NCBI GenBank assembly: GCA_938041695.1
Contig: CALISI010000004.1
Span: 1-56,424, forward strand
DNA length: 56,424 nucleotides
Source: an uncultured Actinomyces sp.
GTDB lineage: Bacteria; Actinomycetota; Actinomycetes; Actinomycetales; Actinomycetaceae
Direction of reading: 5' to 3'
Shown piece by piece: positions 8,990 to 17,439 of the stretch (position 1 is the first letter of the stretch; every line of letters begins with the position of its first letter). The notes below the pieces were generated by a model. The model was not told where the DNA came from and ran no database searches. It saw only the letters and a program-made list of their open reading frames with translations. A program made the translations under genes and the position numbers.

Positions 8990-9037
8990 GCGACCGAGCC
9001 ACGCCCTCGCGCGACCCGGCCACTGCCTCGTTCAGAA
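8990..9037. repeat. TA-border repeat, copy C
   Basis: Core GCCACGCCCTCGCGCGACCC followed by GGCCACTGCCTCGTTCAG. It closely matches copy B and is related to copy A, and lies downstream of the 9116-9559 gene. Confidence 0.65.
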
Positions 9038-9115
9038 ATGATTAAACATTAAACCTGAACTCAACCCAGCGTCCGCTCTTGTTAACGCCAGCTAAGCCAA
9101 GCACGCTTTGCAGTG

Positions 9116-9559
9116 TTAGCTTTGAGTTCTCGCGTCGAGATATTTGTTTATCGCGGCCACGAATCTGATTTTCTCGAATTTCCTTAGATACACGAGAACT
9201 GGTACCGAATACAATGAGCCCAGCTGCCCCCGGACGCCCTTGATTTGTCGGTCCAGTTGGGCGCAGGTCTTCTTCAATCCTTCGCGCTCATTCCTTTCGG
9301 TCGTCGTTAGGCCACGACGACCCTTAAGCGCCTCGTATTTTGAGAGCGCCTCCAGTCGCTCGCTCTCCAACTCAAGCAACTTGGCACGCACCAGTTCGGC
9401 TGTGTCCTCAGCAGTCTTTGCAAGGCAACTTTTGAAATGCTCTGAGAAAAGGAGCTCGTTGATCTGAGCCGGAAGAGGCTTCAGGACAACTCTGTAGAAC
9501 ACGAACAGAATCACGATTTGCATGAGCAGAAAGAAAACGAAGAGGATGATCCACCCCAT
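9116..9559 (-). CDS. Small membrane-anchored coiled-coil protein, unknown function
   Basis: A protein of 147 residues that I do not recognise. Residues 1-24 (MGWIILFVFFLLMQIVILFV) form a strong membrane anchor. About 45-115 is charged and heptad-like (VRAKLLELESERLEALSKYE), probably a coiled coil, and the tail LRKFEKIRFVAAINKYLDA is basic. ATG 9559 was chosen because AAGGAAGGA lies about 10 bases upstream; a start at 9589 adds ten residues before the membrane helix. It sits between toxin-antitoxin genes and the TrlF-like gene on the same strand, so a membrane effector or adaptor role is conceivable, but nothing in the sequence proves it. Confidence 0.62.
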   Translation of the reverse strand: MGWIILFVFFLLMQIVILFVFYRVVLKPLPAQINELLFSEHFKSCLAKTAEDTAELVRAKLLELESERLEALSKYEALKGRRGLTTTERNEREGLKKTCAQLDRQIKGVRGQLGSLYSVPVLVYLRKFEKIRFVAAINKYLDARTQS

Positions 9560-9744
9560 ACAATCCCAATCCTTCCTTACGATTGCCAAGTTCAGTACCC
9601 AGCTGAATCAGGCTACACCCGTCCGTCGTTGAATAAGAGCGACCCTATGGGCCCTGACGGTGAGTCTTGCAGCCCTTTGAATATGCTTCTCTTCCAGACT
9701 CTTGACTGAATACAGCATCTCGATGTGACCCGCCGGGTTTCAAG

Positions 9745-12354
9745 TCAGAACCCATATAGATGCTGACGGGCATTGAAGGCTGCTGGCCCGCCCTCGAGAA
9801 TGTTCTCCGCCAGAGAGCGGATGGTTCGGTCATCAAGCGAGCCAACACCCGAATCAGACGGGCGCCCATGATCCCCATCGTTTTCGAGGACCACGATGAG
9901 CTCTGCGTCGCCAAGCACGGGCACGTTTGCATTATGGGTGCTCGCGATGATCTGCCGCTTACCTTTCAGTTCACGTAGGTGCCGGACCACTCCCTTATAG
10001 ATGAAATTGTTGTCAAGGTCGTCTTCTGGCTGGTCGATGATCAGAGGCGCGTCGGAAGCACTGAGAAGAAGTAGAAGCAAAGCGGTAGCTCGCTGCCCCT
10101 TCGAGAGCTGATCGAGGCTCCGGAGCCCCTGCAGTCCGTCGATCATGAGTAGCACCTCGACTCCGAGGCTTAACGTCAGCTCTTCCAGCTCGCGGGCCAG
10201 TTCCTCTCCAACCCCGAGCAGGTTCGACGCCTGCGCCCCCCGAATCCCCAACTTGGCGAGTTCTTCAGTGCCAGCCCTGATCGCCTCGGCGAGCGCTGGC
10301 GGGGAGAATGTCGGTTCTTGGATAGCCGCGACTATCTGCTTCTTCTGACCGGAGACCTTAGCTTTAATCAAGTCGACGACGTGTGAGCGGTCCTTGGCCG
10401 GCAAGGGCTTCACCACCACAACGCCCCCCGCGGCATTGTTCGCAGACCTGATCGCCTCGTGCAGGCGCTCGGTCGCGTCCGTCTCGTGAGCACGGAGCTC
10501 GTCAAGCATGCCGCTGCGCGCTTCGAGCAATTCCCGGATCACCTTGGCGTTTGCATCCAGGCGAGGCGCTGCGGCCTTAATCGACGCCAGCCTCTCCTTG
10601 GCTACGATGTATTTACCAGGATCAAGCCCCTCATCAGCGAGAGATCGGAGCACCTCTCCGTAGCCCTCCCTCTCAACGCTAGTAGCAGCTTCCCAATCAG
10701 CCTGGGCAGCCTGGATCTCAGCCTGCGCTGCATTGATCGCGGCAGCGGCCTGGTCGCCAAGTTCTTCCAGCACTCGACGTAGCCCCTCCAGAGTGGTCTT
10801 CACGCGAGACAGTCGCTCCATCTGCGGTGCACCGTCAATGTTGTCGATCACCGCATCGAGATTCGTCAGCGATGCCGACTTTCGGCACTGCTCCAGCAAG
10901 GTTCTGGCCGCAGCTATCCGCGACGTCCCTTCTGTGAATACCGCTTGATCCAAAGTAATCTGCTCGTGCCCGCGAAGCTTACCGGGCACGTCGGTTTCCT
11001 TATACCGATCGAGTTGCTCCTCAAGACGGTCAGCTTGTGCCAACTCCTCTTCAAGCTCGAGCTTGGCCTCCTCAGCTTTCCTGAGTTCTTCTCGATTCTC
11101 ACGCAGCCGCTTGCGGACGTCCTCCAACGCCGGATCTTCTCCGACGGAGCCATTAAAGCGCCTGATGAGCTTGGCAATGCTATCTGAATCACCAGAAAGC
11201 TCCGCCAGCCCATGCTGGCCGAATACCTCCACCGCCCCGATTACGTCAGCAGGAGCGAGACTGGTACGTATGCCCGCAGAATCCAGCACAACTGGTGAAT
11301 GTGGTACCTCTCGTTGGATGGTGTAGCTCTGGAGAGTCGGAGCAACGCTCTCAACCTCAACGCGCACAATCGTGCCCACGTTAAGCACTTGGTCAACGAT
11401 TGCCTTGTGATCCCGAACCATCTGGGCCGATATCGGCTGGATCTCGAGCGCATAACGGATACTCTCGATCACAGTTGACTTTCCAGCGCCCCTTCCACCG
11501 ATGAGCGCTGTCAAGTCAGAGGAGATCGGCACAGTTACCCCATCGAAGTATCCCCCGACCCACGACACGCTCTTGATGCGGGGCTGTGGCTTCGACTGTG
11601 GGTCATCGAGGGACACTCTCGTCTCTGGTGTCCTCACTGCAAGTTTCAAGCTCTCAAGCGAGCACGAACTGACCTTGAACCATGTGCTTGCACCGGGTTG
11701 ACGCAGCTGACGAGGACCCATAACGTCGTCGGCATGGATCACTGCTAAAGGGTGAACACGCTCAAAGATCCCGCTCCCGTTGACAACCGCCTCCTGATCC
11801 TTGGCTAGTTTGGCATTTGGCGATACGCCAATGGCATGAAGATCCTCGTGCAGAATCATCATCGCAAGCGGCTGGCCCGAGCGAGTCGTCAGCAGCCCGG
11901 CAGGCTCTACGTTCACATGGGCGGGAACAGGTAATGCTCCAGCAGCGGTCATGTGCTCCATGATCTTCGCAAATGGTTCGCCAGTAGTCCCATTGTTGCA
12001 CCCAGGGGTGGCTCCGCACCGACCAATAGCAGCATCGATTGTCGCAATAGGTGTCCCAGCCTCGAAGATGACCAGGATGTGAATTCCCTCCGACGAGTTC
12101 GCCTCGAACCCTGGAAGGGCGACGATTCCACGATCCTCAGCGGCAGCGATAAGGCCCGCTGCCGAGTCGACGCACCAATGGTCGGTCACAGCGATCATGC
12201 TGATACCCAGCTTCTGGCACTCATCCAAGAGCGCCGAGTTATAGGCCGCCTCGTTCTTGAAGAAGCTCTTTGGCGCGTTACGCCCCTCGTAGGTGAAGGG
12301 GTTGACTTGCAACGCAGCCCGGATCCACTGTGCACCGGGACCGGGGATTGTCAC
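9745..12354 (-). CDS. TrlF-like protein: PHP domain plus SMC/ABC-type ATPase
   Basis: An 869-residue two-part protein. The N-terminal third is a PHP (phosphoesterase) domain (ISMIAVTDHWCVDSAAG, then IVALPGFEANSSEGIHILV). The rest is an SMC/RecF-like ATPase with Walker A GGRGAGKST (about residue 283), a long coiled coil (about 400-620), a signature-like LSKGQRATALLLLL, and Walker B LIIDQPEDDLDNNFI (about 765) followed by ASTHNANVPVLGDAE. Such PHP-ATPases are annotated TrlF-like and are frequent in defence islands; their reaction is not settled to my knowledge. The start is GTG 12354, which overlaps the ychF stop as GTGA, so it depends on ychF translation. Its neighbours on the other side are toxin-antitoxin and restriction genes. 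Confidence 0.85.
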   Translation of the reverse strand: MTIPGPGAQWIRAALQVNPFTYEGRNAPKSFFKNEAAYNSALLDECQKLGISMIAVTDHWCVDSAAGLIAAAEDRGIVALPGFEANSSEGIHILVIFEAGTPIATIDAAIGRCGATPGCNNGTTGEPFAKIMEHMTAAGALPVPAHVNVEPAGLLTTRSGQPLAMMILHEDLHAIGVSPNAKLAKDQEAVVNGSGIFERVHPLAVIHADDVMGPRQLRQPGASTWFKVSSCSLESLKLAVRTPETRVSLDDPQSKPQPRIKSVSWVGGYFDGVTVPISSDLTALIGGRGAGKSTVIESIRYALEIQPISAQMVRDHKAIVDQVLNVGTIVRVEVESVAPTLQSYTIQREVPHSPVVLDSAGIRTSLAPADVIGAVEVFGQHGLAELSGDSDSIAKLIRRFNGSVGEDPALEDVRKRLRENREELRKAEEAKLELEEELAQADRLEEQLDRYKETDVPGKLRGHEQITLDQAVFTEGTSRIAAARTLLEQCRKSASLTNLDAVIDNIDGAPQMERLSRVKTTLEGLRRVLEELGDQAAAAINAAQAEIQAAQADWEAATSVEREGYGEVLRSLADEGLDPGKYIVAKERLASIKAAAPRLDANAKVIRELLEARSGMLDELRAHETDATERLHEAIRSANNAAGGVVVVKPLPAKDRSHVVDLIKAKVSGQKKQIVAAIQEPTFSPPALAEAIRAGTEELAKLGIRGAQASNLLGVGEELARELEELTLSLGVEVLLMIDGLQGLRSLDQLSKGQRATALLLLLLSASDAPLIIDQPEDDLDNNFIYKGVVRHLRELKGKRQIIASTHNANVPVLGDAELIVVLENDGDHGRPSDSGVGSLDDRTIRSLAENILEGGPAAFNARQHLYGF

Positions 12355-13451
12355 TTCTTACCTCCAGACGTTAGTCCGCTACGAAACTCCACGACGTCTC
12401 CGTCCGCCATGACGTAGTCCTTGCCTTCCATGCGGACCTTGCCTGCGGCCTTCGCGGCGGCCATGGAGCCGGCCTCGACCAGGTCGTCGAAGGAAACGAC
12501 CTCGGCCTTGATGAAGCCCTTCTCGAAGTCTGTGTGAATGACGCCGGCGGCCTTGGGGGCGGTGTCGCCCTTGTGGATCGTCCAGGCGCGCGCTTCCTTC
12601 TCGCCGGCGGTGAGGTAGGTCTGCAGGCCGAGGGTGTCGAAGCCGACGCGGGCCAGCTTGTCCAGGCCGGACTCGTCCTGGCCGGATTCGGCGAGCATCT
12701 CGCGGGCGTCCTCGTCGTCGAGCTCGACCAGCTCGGCCTCGAACTGGGCGTCCAGGAAGATGGCCTCGGCAGGCGCGACGAGAGCGCGCAGTTCGTCCTT
12801 CATCTCCTCGTTGTCCATCTCGGCGGCGTCCATGTTGAACACGAAGATGAAGGGCTTGGAGGTCATAAGCTGGAAGGAGCGCAGCGCGTCCTGGTCCAGC
12901 TTGGCGCCCTCGGGGCCGGACAGCAGCTCGCCGCGCTCCAGCAGCTCGAGAGCCTGGCGGGCGGTTTCGAGGACGATCGGCTCGGTCTTCTTGCCGCGCA
13001 CCTCCTTTTCGAGGCGCGGGATCTGCTTTTCAATCGTCTGCATGTCAGCGAGGATCAGCTCGGTCTTGATGGTCTCGATGTCCGAGGCCGGGTCCACCTT
13101 GCCGTCGACGTGCACGACGTCAGGGTCGGAGAAGGCGCGCGTGACCTGGCAGATCGCGTCGGCCTCACGGATGTTGGCCAGGAACTGGTTACCCAGGCCC
13201 TCACCCTCGGAGGCGCCGCGCACGATGCCGGCGATGTCCACGAAGGACACGGTGGCGGGCAGGATGCGCTGGGAGCCGAAGATCTCCGCGAGCTTGTTCA
13301 GGCGCGGGTCGGGCAGGGGCACGACGCCGACGTTGGGCTCGATGGTCGCGAAGGGGTAGTTCGCGGCGAGCACGGTTGCGCGGGTCAGGGCGTTGAACAG
13401 GGTGGACTTACCGACGTTGGGCAGTCCGGCGATACCGATAGTAAGAGACAC
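12351..13451 (-). CDS. ychF: Ribosome-binding ATPase YchF (EngD/OLA1)
   Basis: An Obg-family P-loop ATPase that binds ribosomes and takes part in translation and stress responses. The 366 residues are the usual length. Visible are G1 GLPNVGKSTLFNALT (residues 8-22), G3 DIAGIVRGASEGEGLGNQF (about 70), the G4 position NMDAAE (non-canonical, as expected for this ATP-preferring family) and a C-terminal TGS domain (ARAWTIHKGDTAPKAAGVIH to GDVVEFR). It is transcribed from its own promoter downstream of ispH, and the trlF-like gene is attached to its 3' end by a 4-base overlap. Confidence 0.95.
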   Translation of the reverse strand: MSLTIGIAGLPNVGKSTLFNALTRATVLAANYPFATIEPNVGVVPLPDPRLNKLAEIFGSQRILPATVSFVDIAGIVRGASEGEGLGNQFLANIREADAICQVTRAFSDPDVVHVDGKVDPASDIETIKTELILADMQTIEKQIPRLEKEVRGKKTEPIVLETARQALELLERGELLSGPEGAKLDQDALRSFQLMTSKPFIFVFNMDAAEMDNEEMKDELRALVAPAEAIFLDAQFEAELVELDDEDAREMLAESGQDESGLDKLARVGFDTLGLQTYLTAGEKEARAWTIHKGDTAPKAAGVIHTDFEKGFIKAEVVSFDDLVEAGSMAAAKAAGKVRMEGKDYVMADGDVVEFRSGLTSGGKK

Positions 13452-13488
13452 GCCCCCATCCTATCGGAGCAGGCCCGGTGGCGTTGCC

Positions 13489-14556
13489 CTACTTCGTGTG
13501 GTTTGGCCCAGCGACGCGGGGCGCGTGGGGGCGCGCGGGTGCCATGCCGGCGTTCTTGAGGTCGGCGCGCAGGTCGCGGGGCAGCGCGAAGGTCGTCGAT
13601 TCGGTTTCGGTGCGGGCCACCTCGACGGTGGGGAATCCGCGCTCCTGCAGCCATTCGATGACGTCGCGCACGAGGATTTCGGGCACGGAGGCGCCGGAGG
13701 TGAGGCCCACGGTCTGGGCCCCCTCAAACCAGGATTCGTCGAGCTCGTCGGCCTTGTCGACGCGGTAGGCGGAGCCCGCCCCGGCCTCGAGCGCGACCTC
13801 GACGAGGCGCACGGAGTTCGAGGAGTTCGCCGAGCCGACGACGACCATGACGTCCACCTGGGGCGCGATGAATTTCACGGCGCCCTGGCGGTTCTGGGTG
13901 GCGTAGCAGATGTCGTCCGACGGCGGGTCGATGAGCTGTGGGAAGCGCTGACGCAGGCGATCCACGGTCTCGCGGGTCTCGTCGACGGAGAGCGTGGTCT
14001 GGGAGATCCACACGACGCGCGAGGGGTCGCGCACGACGACGCCCTCGACCTCGTCGGGGGTGCCGACGACCTGGATATGGTCGGGGGCCTCACCGAAGGT
14101 ACCCTCGACTTCCTCGTGGCCCTGGTGGCCCACCAGGATGATGTCGTAGTCTTCCTTCGCGAAGCGCACGGCCTCGCGGTGCACCTTGGTCACGAGCGGG
14201 CAGGTCGCGTCGATCGTGGCGAGGTGACGGGTGGCAGCGGCCTCGTGGACGGCCGGGGAGACGCCGTGCGCGGAGAAGACGACGCGAGCCCCCTCGGGCA
14301 CCTCGTCGGTCTCCTGCACGAAGATCGCGCCGCGCTTGGTCAGCGACTCGACGACGAACTTGTTGTGGACGATCTCCTTGCGCACGTACACGGGCGCGCC
14401 GTAGAGCTCGAGGGCTTTTTCGACGACGTCGACGGCGCGGTCCACGCCGGCGCAGTATCCGCGGGGAGCCGCCAAGAGAATGCGGCCGCTGCCCTCGCCG
14501 TGGGAGGCGGGCAGGGGGGATTCGGCGCTGGCACGCAGGTCGACGTTTTCATTCAT
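13489..14556 (-). CDS. ispH: 4-hydroxy-3-methylbut-2-enyl diphosphate reductase
   Basis: The last step of the methylerythritol phosphate pathway, making IPP and DMAPP with a 4Fe-4S cluster. The three cluster cysteines are in GYCAGVDRAVDVVE, DATCPLVTKVH and DDICYATQNRQG. ATQNRQGA and GSANSSNSVRLVEVA are typical binding motifs. At 355 residues it is normal for Actinobacteria, with a short extra N-terminal lead (MNENVDLRASAESPLPASHG). The start has only a weak ribosome binding site. It is divergent from xseA; about 200 bases between them hold a GGCCTCGTC-type motif but no gene. Confidence 0.95.
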   Translation of the reverse strand: MNENVDLRASAESPLPASHGEGSGRILLAAPRGYCAGVDRAVDVVEKALELYGAPVYVRKEIVHNKFVVESLTKRGAIFVQETDEVPEGARVVFSAHGVSPAVHEAAATRHLATIDATCPLVTKVHREAVRFAKEDYDIILVGHQGHEEVEGTFGEAPDHIQVVGTPDEVEGVVVRDPSRVVWISQTTLSVDETRETVDRLRQRFPQLIDPPSDDICYATQNRQGAVKFIAPQVDVMVVVGSANSSNSVRLVEVALEAGAGSAYRVDKADELDESWFEGAQTVGLTSGASVPEILVRDVIEWLQERGFPTVEVARTETESTTFALPRDLRADLKNAGMAPARPHAPRVAGPNHTK

Positions 14557-14764
14557 GCATCCACACTAGCGCCCGGGGACCGAGGCGTGCGCGCTCTCGT
14601 GGCAATCACACACGCTCCTCATCGACGAGGCCGGGGCTGCCCCCACTCCCCGACCGCCCTGGGCACGGGGCGGGCCCGGGCGCCCCCGCTCGCTCAGCTG
14701 ACTGGGCAAGAGGGGCTGTCCACAGGGGCGGGGCGCGGCAGCGCGGCGGGGCTATTCGTGTGGC

Positions 14765-16093
14765 ATGCTGAGGGACGTGACATTGCCTCAATCCCCTGCT
14801 GCACCGCCTCCGGGCAGCTCGCCCCAGCCTCGTCCGCCCGCTGTGAAGGCGGCTGATACGACGCGGGATAATCCGTGGCCGCTGCGCAGGCTGACGGAGA
14901 ACATCAAGGTGTACGTGGACCGCATGAGCCCCCTGTGGGTGGAGGGCCAGGTGGTTGAGTACAAGGTGCGTCCGGGCGCGAAGATGCACTTTTTGACGCT
15001 GCGCGACCTGCAGACGGACACGTCGATGACGGTGACCGCGTGGGCGGGCGTCATGGATTCGACGCCGCTGACCGAAGGCGCGCGCGTGGTGACGCGCGTG
15101 AAGCCGGTGTTTTGGGAGCGCTCGGGCCGACTGAACCTGCAGGCCGCGGAGATTCACCTGCAGGGCGTGGGTGACCTGCTGGCGCAGATTGAGGCACTGC
15201 GCGCCCGCCTGGCCGCCGAGGGCTTGTTCGCCGATGCACGCAAGAAGCCTCTACCGTTCCTGCCGCGCACGATCGGACTGATTTGCGGGCGCAACGCGAA
15301 GGCGAAGGACGACGTGGTCGTCAATGCGACGGATCGCTGGCCGGCCGCGCGTTTCGAGATCCGCGAGGTCGCCGTCCAGGGTGATCACTGCGTACCCGAG
15401 GTGGGCCGCGCGCTCCTCGAGTTGGCCGCGATGGATGGCGTGGACGTCATCGTGATCGCGCGCGGTGGCGGCGCGGTCGAGGATCTCCTTCCCTTTTCCG
15501 ACGAGCGCCTCGTGCGCGCCGCCGCAAACGCCCGCACCCCCATCGTCTCCGCGATCGGGCACGAGGGCGACTCTCCCCTGCTGGACCTGGTGGCCGACTA
15601 CCGGGCGTCGACCCCGACGGACGCGGCTCGCCGCATCGTGCCGGACCGCGCCCGCGAGCGCGACGGAATCTCCCAGGCGCTGACCCGCATGCGCGGGGCG
15701 CTGGGGGCGCGCCTGGCGACGGAGCGGTCGAACCTGACGCTCATCGCCTCGCGCCCGGTGCTCCAGGGCCCCGAGGTGATCATCGAGGGGCACCGGGTGG
15801 CCCTCACGCAGAAGGTGAGCGCGCTGAGAGCGGCGATCGAGCGTCGGCTCGCGTCGGAGCGCCAGCAGCTGACGCGTTCGCGCGCGACGCTGACGGCTCT
15901 GTCCCCGCAGGCGACGCTGGACCGCGGCTACGCGCTCCTGAAGACGCCCTCCGGCGCGCTTATTACATCCTCGGCGCAGATCAAGAAGGGCGACCTGATC
16001 GAAGGCATCCTGGCATCGGGCCGCATGGTCGCCCAGGTCGTAGGCGCCACGAACCCCACTCCCGCCCCGAACACCCCCGACACAGACGCCTGA
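14765..16093 (+). CDS. xseA: Exodeoxyribonuclease VII large subunit
   Basis: The catalytic subunit of exonuclease VII, which degrades single-stranded DNA. An N-terminal OB fold (IKVYVDRMSPLWVEGQVVEY to VVTRVKPVFWERSGRLNLQ) precedes the catalytic region (TIGLICGRNAKAKDDVVVNA; VDVIVIARGGGAVEDLLPFS; ARTPIVSAIGHEGDSPLLD) and a helical C-terminal part ending LDRGYALLKT. The protein has 442 residues. ATG 14765 has little ribosome binding site and the first 27 residues are proline-rich, so GTG 14777 is an alternative. xseB follows after 57 bases, the usual pairing. Confidence 0.93.
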   Translation: MLRDVTLPQSPAAPPPGSSPQPRPPAVKAADTTRDNPWPLRRLTENIKVYVDRMSPLWVEGQVVEYKVRPGAKMHFLTLRDLQTDTSMTVTAWAGVMDSTPLTEGARVVTRVKPVFWERSGRLNLQAAEIHLQGVGDLLAQIEALRARLAAEGLFADARKKPLPFLPRTIGLICGRNAKAKDDVVVNATDRWPAARFEIREVAVQGDHCVPEVGRALLELAAMDGVDVIVIARGGGAVEDLLPFSDERLVRAAANARTPIVSAIGHEGDSPLLDLVADYRASTPTDAARRIVPDRARERDGISQALTRMRGALGARLATERSNLTLIASRPVLQGPEVIIEGHRVALTQKVSALRAAIERRLASERQQLTRSRATLTALSPQATLDRGYALLKTPSGALITSSAQIKKGDLIEGILASGRMVAQVVGATNPTPAPNTPDTDA

Positions 16094-16150
16094 CCCGCAG
16101 GGCCCGCCCCGGCCTCGTCCCACGAGCCTCTCACGCAAAGGAACACTGTT

Positions 16151-16381
16151 ATGACCACGAACGACCAGCTCCCCGATCCCCAGTCCCTCGGTTACGAGGA
16201 GGCGCGCGACGAGCTCGTGCGCATCGTCCAAACTCTCGAGGGCGGACAGGCGCCGCTGGAGGACACTCTCACGATGTGGGAACGCGGCGAAGCTCTGGCA
16301 GCGCGCTGTTCCCAGATCTTGGACGGCGCCCAGGCACGTCTTTCTGAACGCACGGTGACACCCGGCGCGGAAGCACGCTAA
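16151..16381 (+). CDS. xseB: Exodeoxyribonuclease VII small subunit
   Basis: A 76-residue small subunit that forms a coiled coil on XseA. The conserved core is LGYEEARDELVRIVQTLEGG, then QAPLEDTLTMWERGEALAAR. AAAGGAA stands before ATG 16151. It lies directly downstream of xseA and 43 bases before the PfkB kinase, all probably one transcription unit. Confidence 0.93.
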   Translation: MTTNDQLPDPQSLGYEEARDELVRIVQTLEGGQAPLEDTLTMWERGEALAARCSQILDGAQARLSERTVTPGAEAR

Positions 16382-16424
16382 TGTACGTTCTGTAGATCCG
16401 CTCACACGCAGGTGAGGAGACACC

Positions 16425-17360
16425 ATGACGGTGCAATCTGGCCCCCACATTCTCGCGATCGGCGAGGCGCTCATCGATGTCGTCATGACGTATGAGCAGC
16501 CCGACTTCCCCGTTGAGATCCCGGGTGGTTCTCCCGCGAACGTCGCCCTGACGCTGGGGCGTCTGGGTCGGCCGGTGGCTCTGGCGACGTGGATCGGTCT
16601 GGATGAGCGCGGCCGCCTCATCGATTTCCACATGAACGATTCCGACGTGCACGTCACCGCCGCCTCGCGCGGTGCCTCGCACACGTCGACGGCCCTGGCA
16701 CGCCTGGACGAGTCGGGCGCAGCCTCCTACACCTTCGACCTGGAGTGGGCGCCGACTCCGCCGATCAAGGTTCCGGCTACCGCTCAGATCCTTGAGGCCG
16801 GTTCGATCTCCGCGATCATCGAACCCGGCGCCTCCGCGGTCCTGGATGCGCTGACCCGAGGCCGCGAGCACGCGCTCGTGTGCTTCGATCCGAACGCACG
16901 CCCCTCGATCATGGGGGAGCCGGAAGCGGCATTCGCCGCCCTTGAGCGTTTCATTGCGCTGTCGGACGTCGTCAAGGTGTCGGATGAGGACATCGAGTGG
17001 TTGACGGGCGGTGCTCCCATCGACGAGGTCGTGGAACGCTGGCTGGGTATGGGGCCCTCGCTCGTGGTGGTCACGCGCGGCAAGCACGGCAGCGAGGTCG
17101 CCACCGCCTCGGGCCTGCGTTTCACGAAGACGCCGGGCGACGTCGCGGTCGTCGACACGGTCGGTGCGGGTGACTCCTTCATGGGCGGCATCATCGACGC
17201 CATGTGGGGCATGGGCCTGCGCGGCGCAGACGCTCGCGAGACTCTGCGTACCCTGCCCGAGGAGCAGGTCCGCGCGATCATCGACCGCGCGAGCGCCGTG
17301 TCCGACGTGACGGTGTCGCGCAAGGGCGCGAATCCGCCCTGGGCGCACGAGCTCGCCTGA
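16425..17360 (+). CDS. PfkB-family carbohydrate kinase (fructokinase-like)
   Basis: A ribokinase-fold sugar kinase of 311 residues. Signature 1 is EIPGGSPANVALTLGRLGRP (about 29-48) and signature 2 is VDTVGAGDSFMGGIIDAM (about 243-260), with Asp at the catalytic position. It most resembles fructokinases, but the sugar cannot be fixed from sequence. AGGTGAGGAGACACC before the ATG is a good ribosome binding site. It closes the xseAB unit; a bidirectional terminator follows at 17378-17411. Confidence 0.88.
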   Translation: MTVQSGPHILAIGEALIDVVMTYEQPDFPVEIPGGSPANVALTLGRLGRPVALATWIGLDERGRLIDFHMNDSDVHVTAASRGASHTSTALARLDESGAASYTFDLEWAPTPPIKVPATAQILEAGSISAIIEPGASAVLDALTRGREHALVCFDPNARPSIMGEPEAAFAALERFIALSDVVKVSDEDIEWLTGGAPIDEVVERWLGMGPSLVVVTRGKHGSEVATASGLRFTKTPGDVAVVDTVGAGDSFMGGIIDAMWGMGLRGADARETLRTLPEEQVRAIIDRASAVSDVTVSRKGANPPWAHELA

Positions 17361-17377
17361 TTCCAGCGCACACGTTC

Positions 17378-17411
17378 ACGAGGCCAGTCCCCCATCGGGG
17401 TCCGGCCTCGT
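17378..17411. terminator. Bidirectional terminator hairpin
   Basis: ACGAGGCC pairs with GGCCTCGT around an inner CCCC/GGGG stem. TTCGTTGGTT follows on the plus strand. It lies between the convergent PfkB kinase and prenyl transferase genes. Confidence 0.7.
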
Positions 17412-17439
17412 TCGTTGGTTGGTGGCGTTCGGCGCGCAC

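Noticed and set aside
12534..13559. Plus-strand open frame of 341 codons over ychF
   Set aside because: A valine/glycine/leucine-rich antisense shadow of a fully conserved gene.
14557..14764. Possible regulatory RNA between ispH and xseA
   Set aside because: GC-rich sequence with scattered short stems but no conserved riboswitch or SRP RNA motif; only a GACGAGGCCGGGG repeat is supported.
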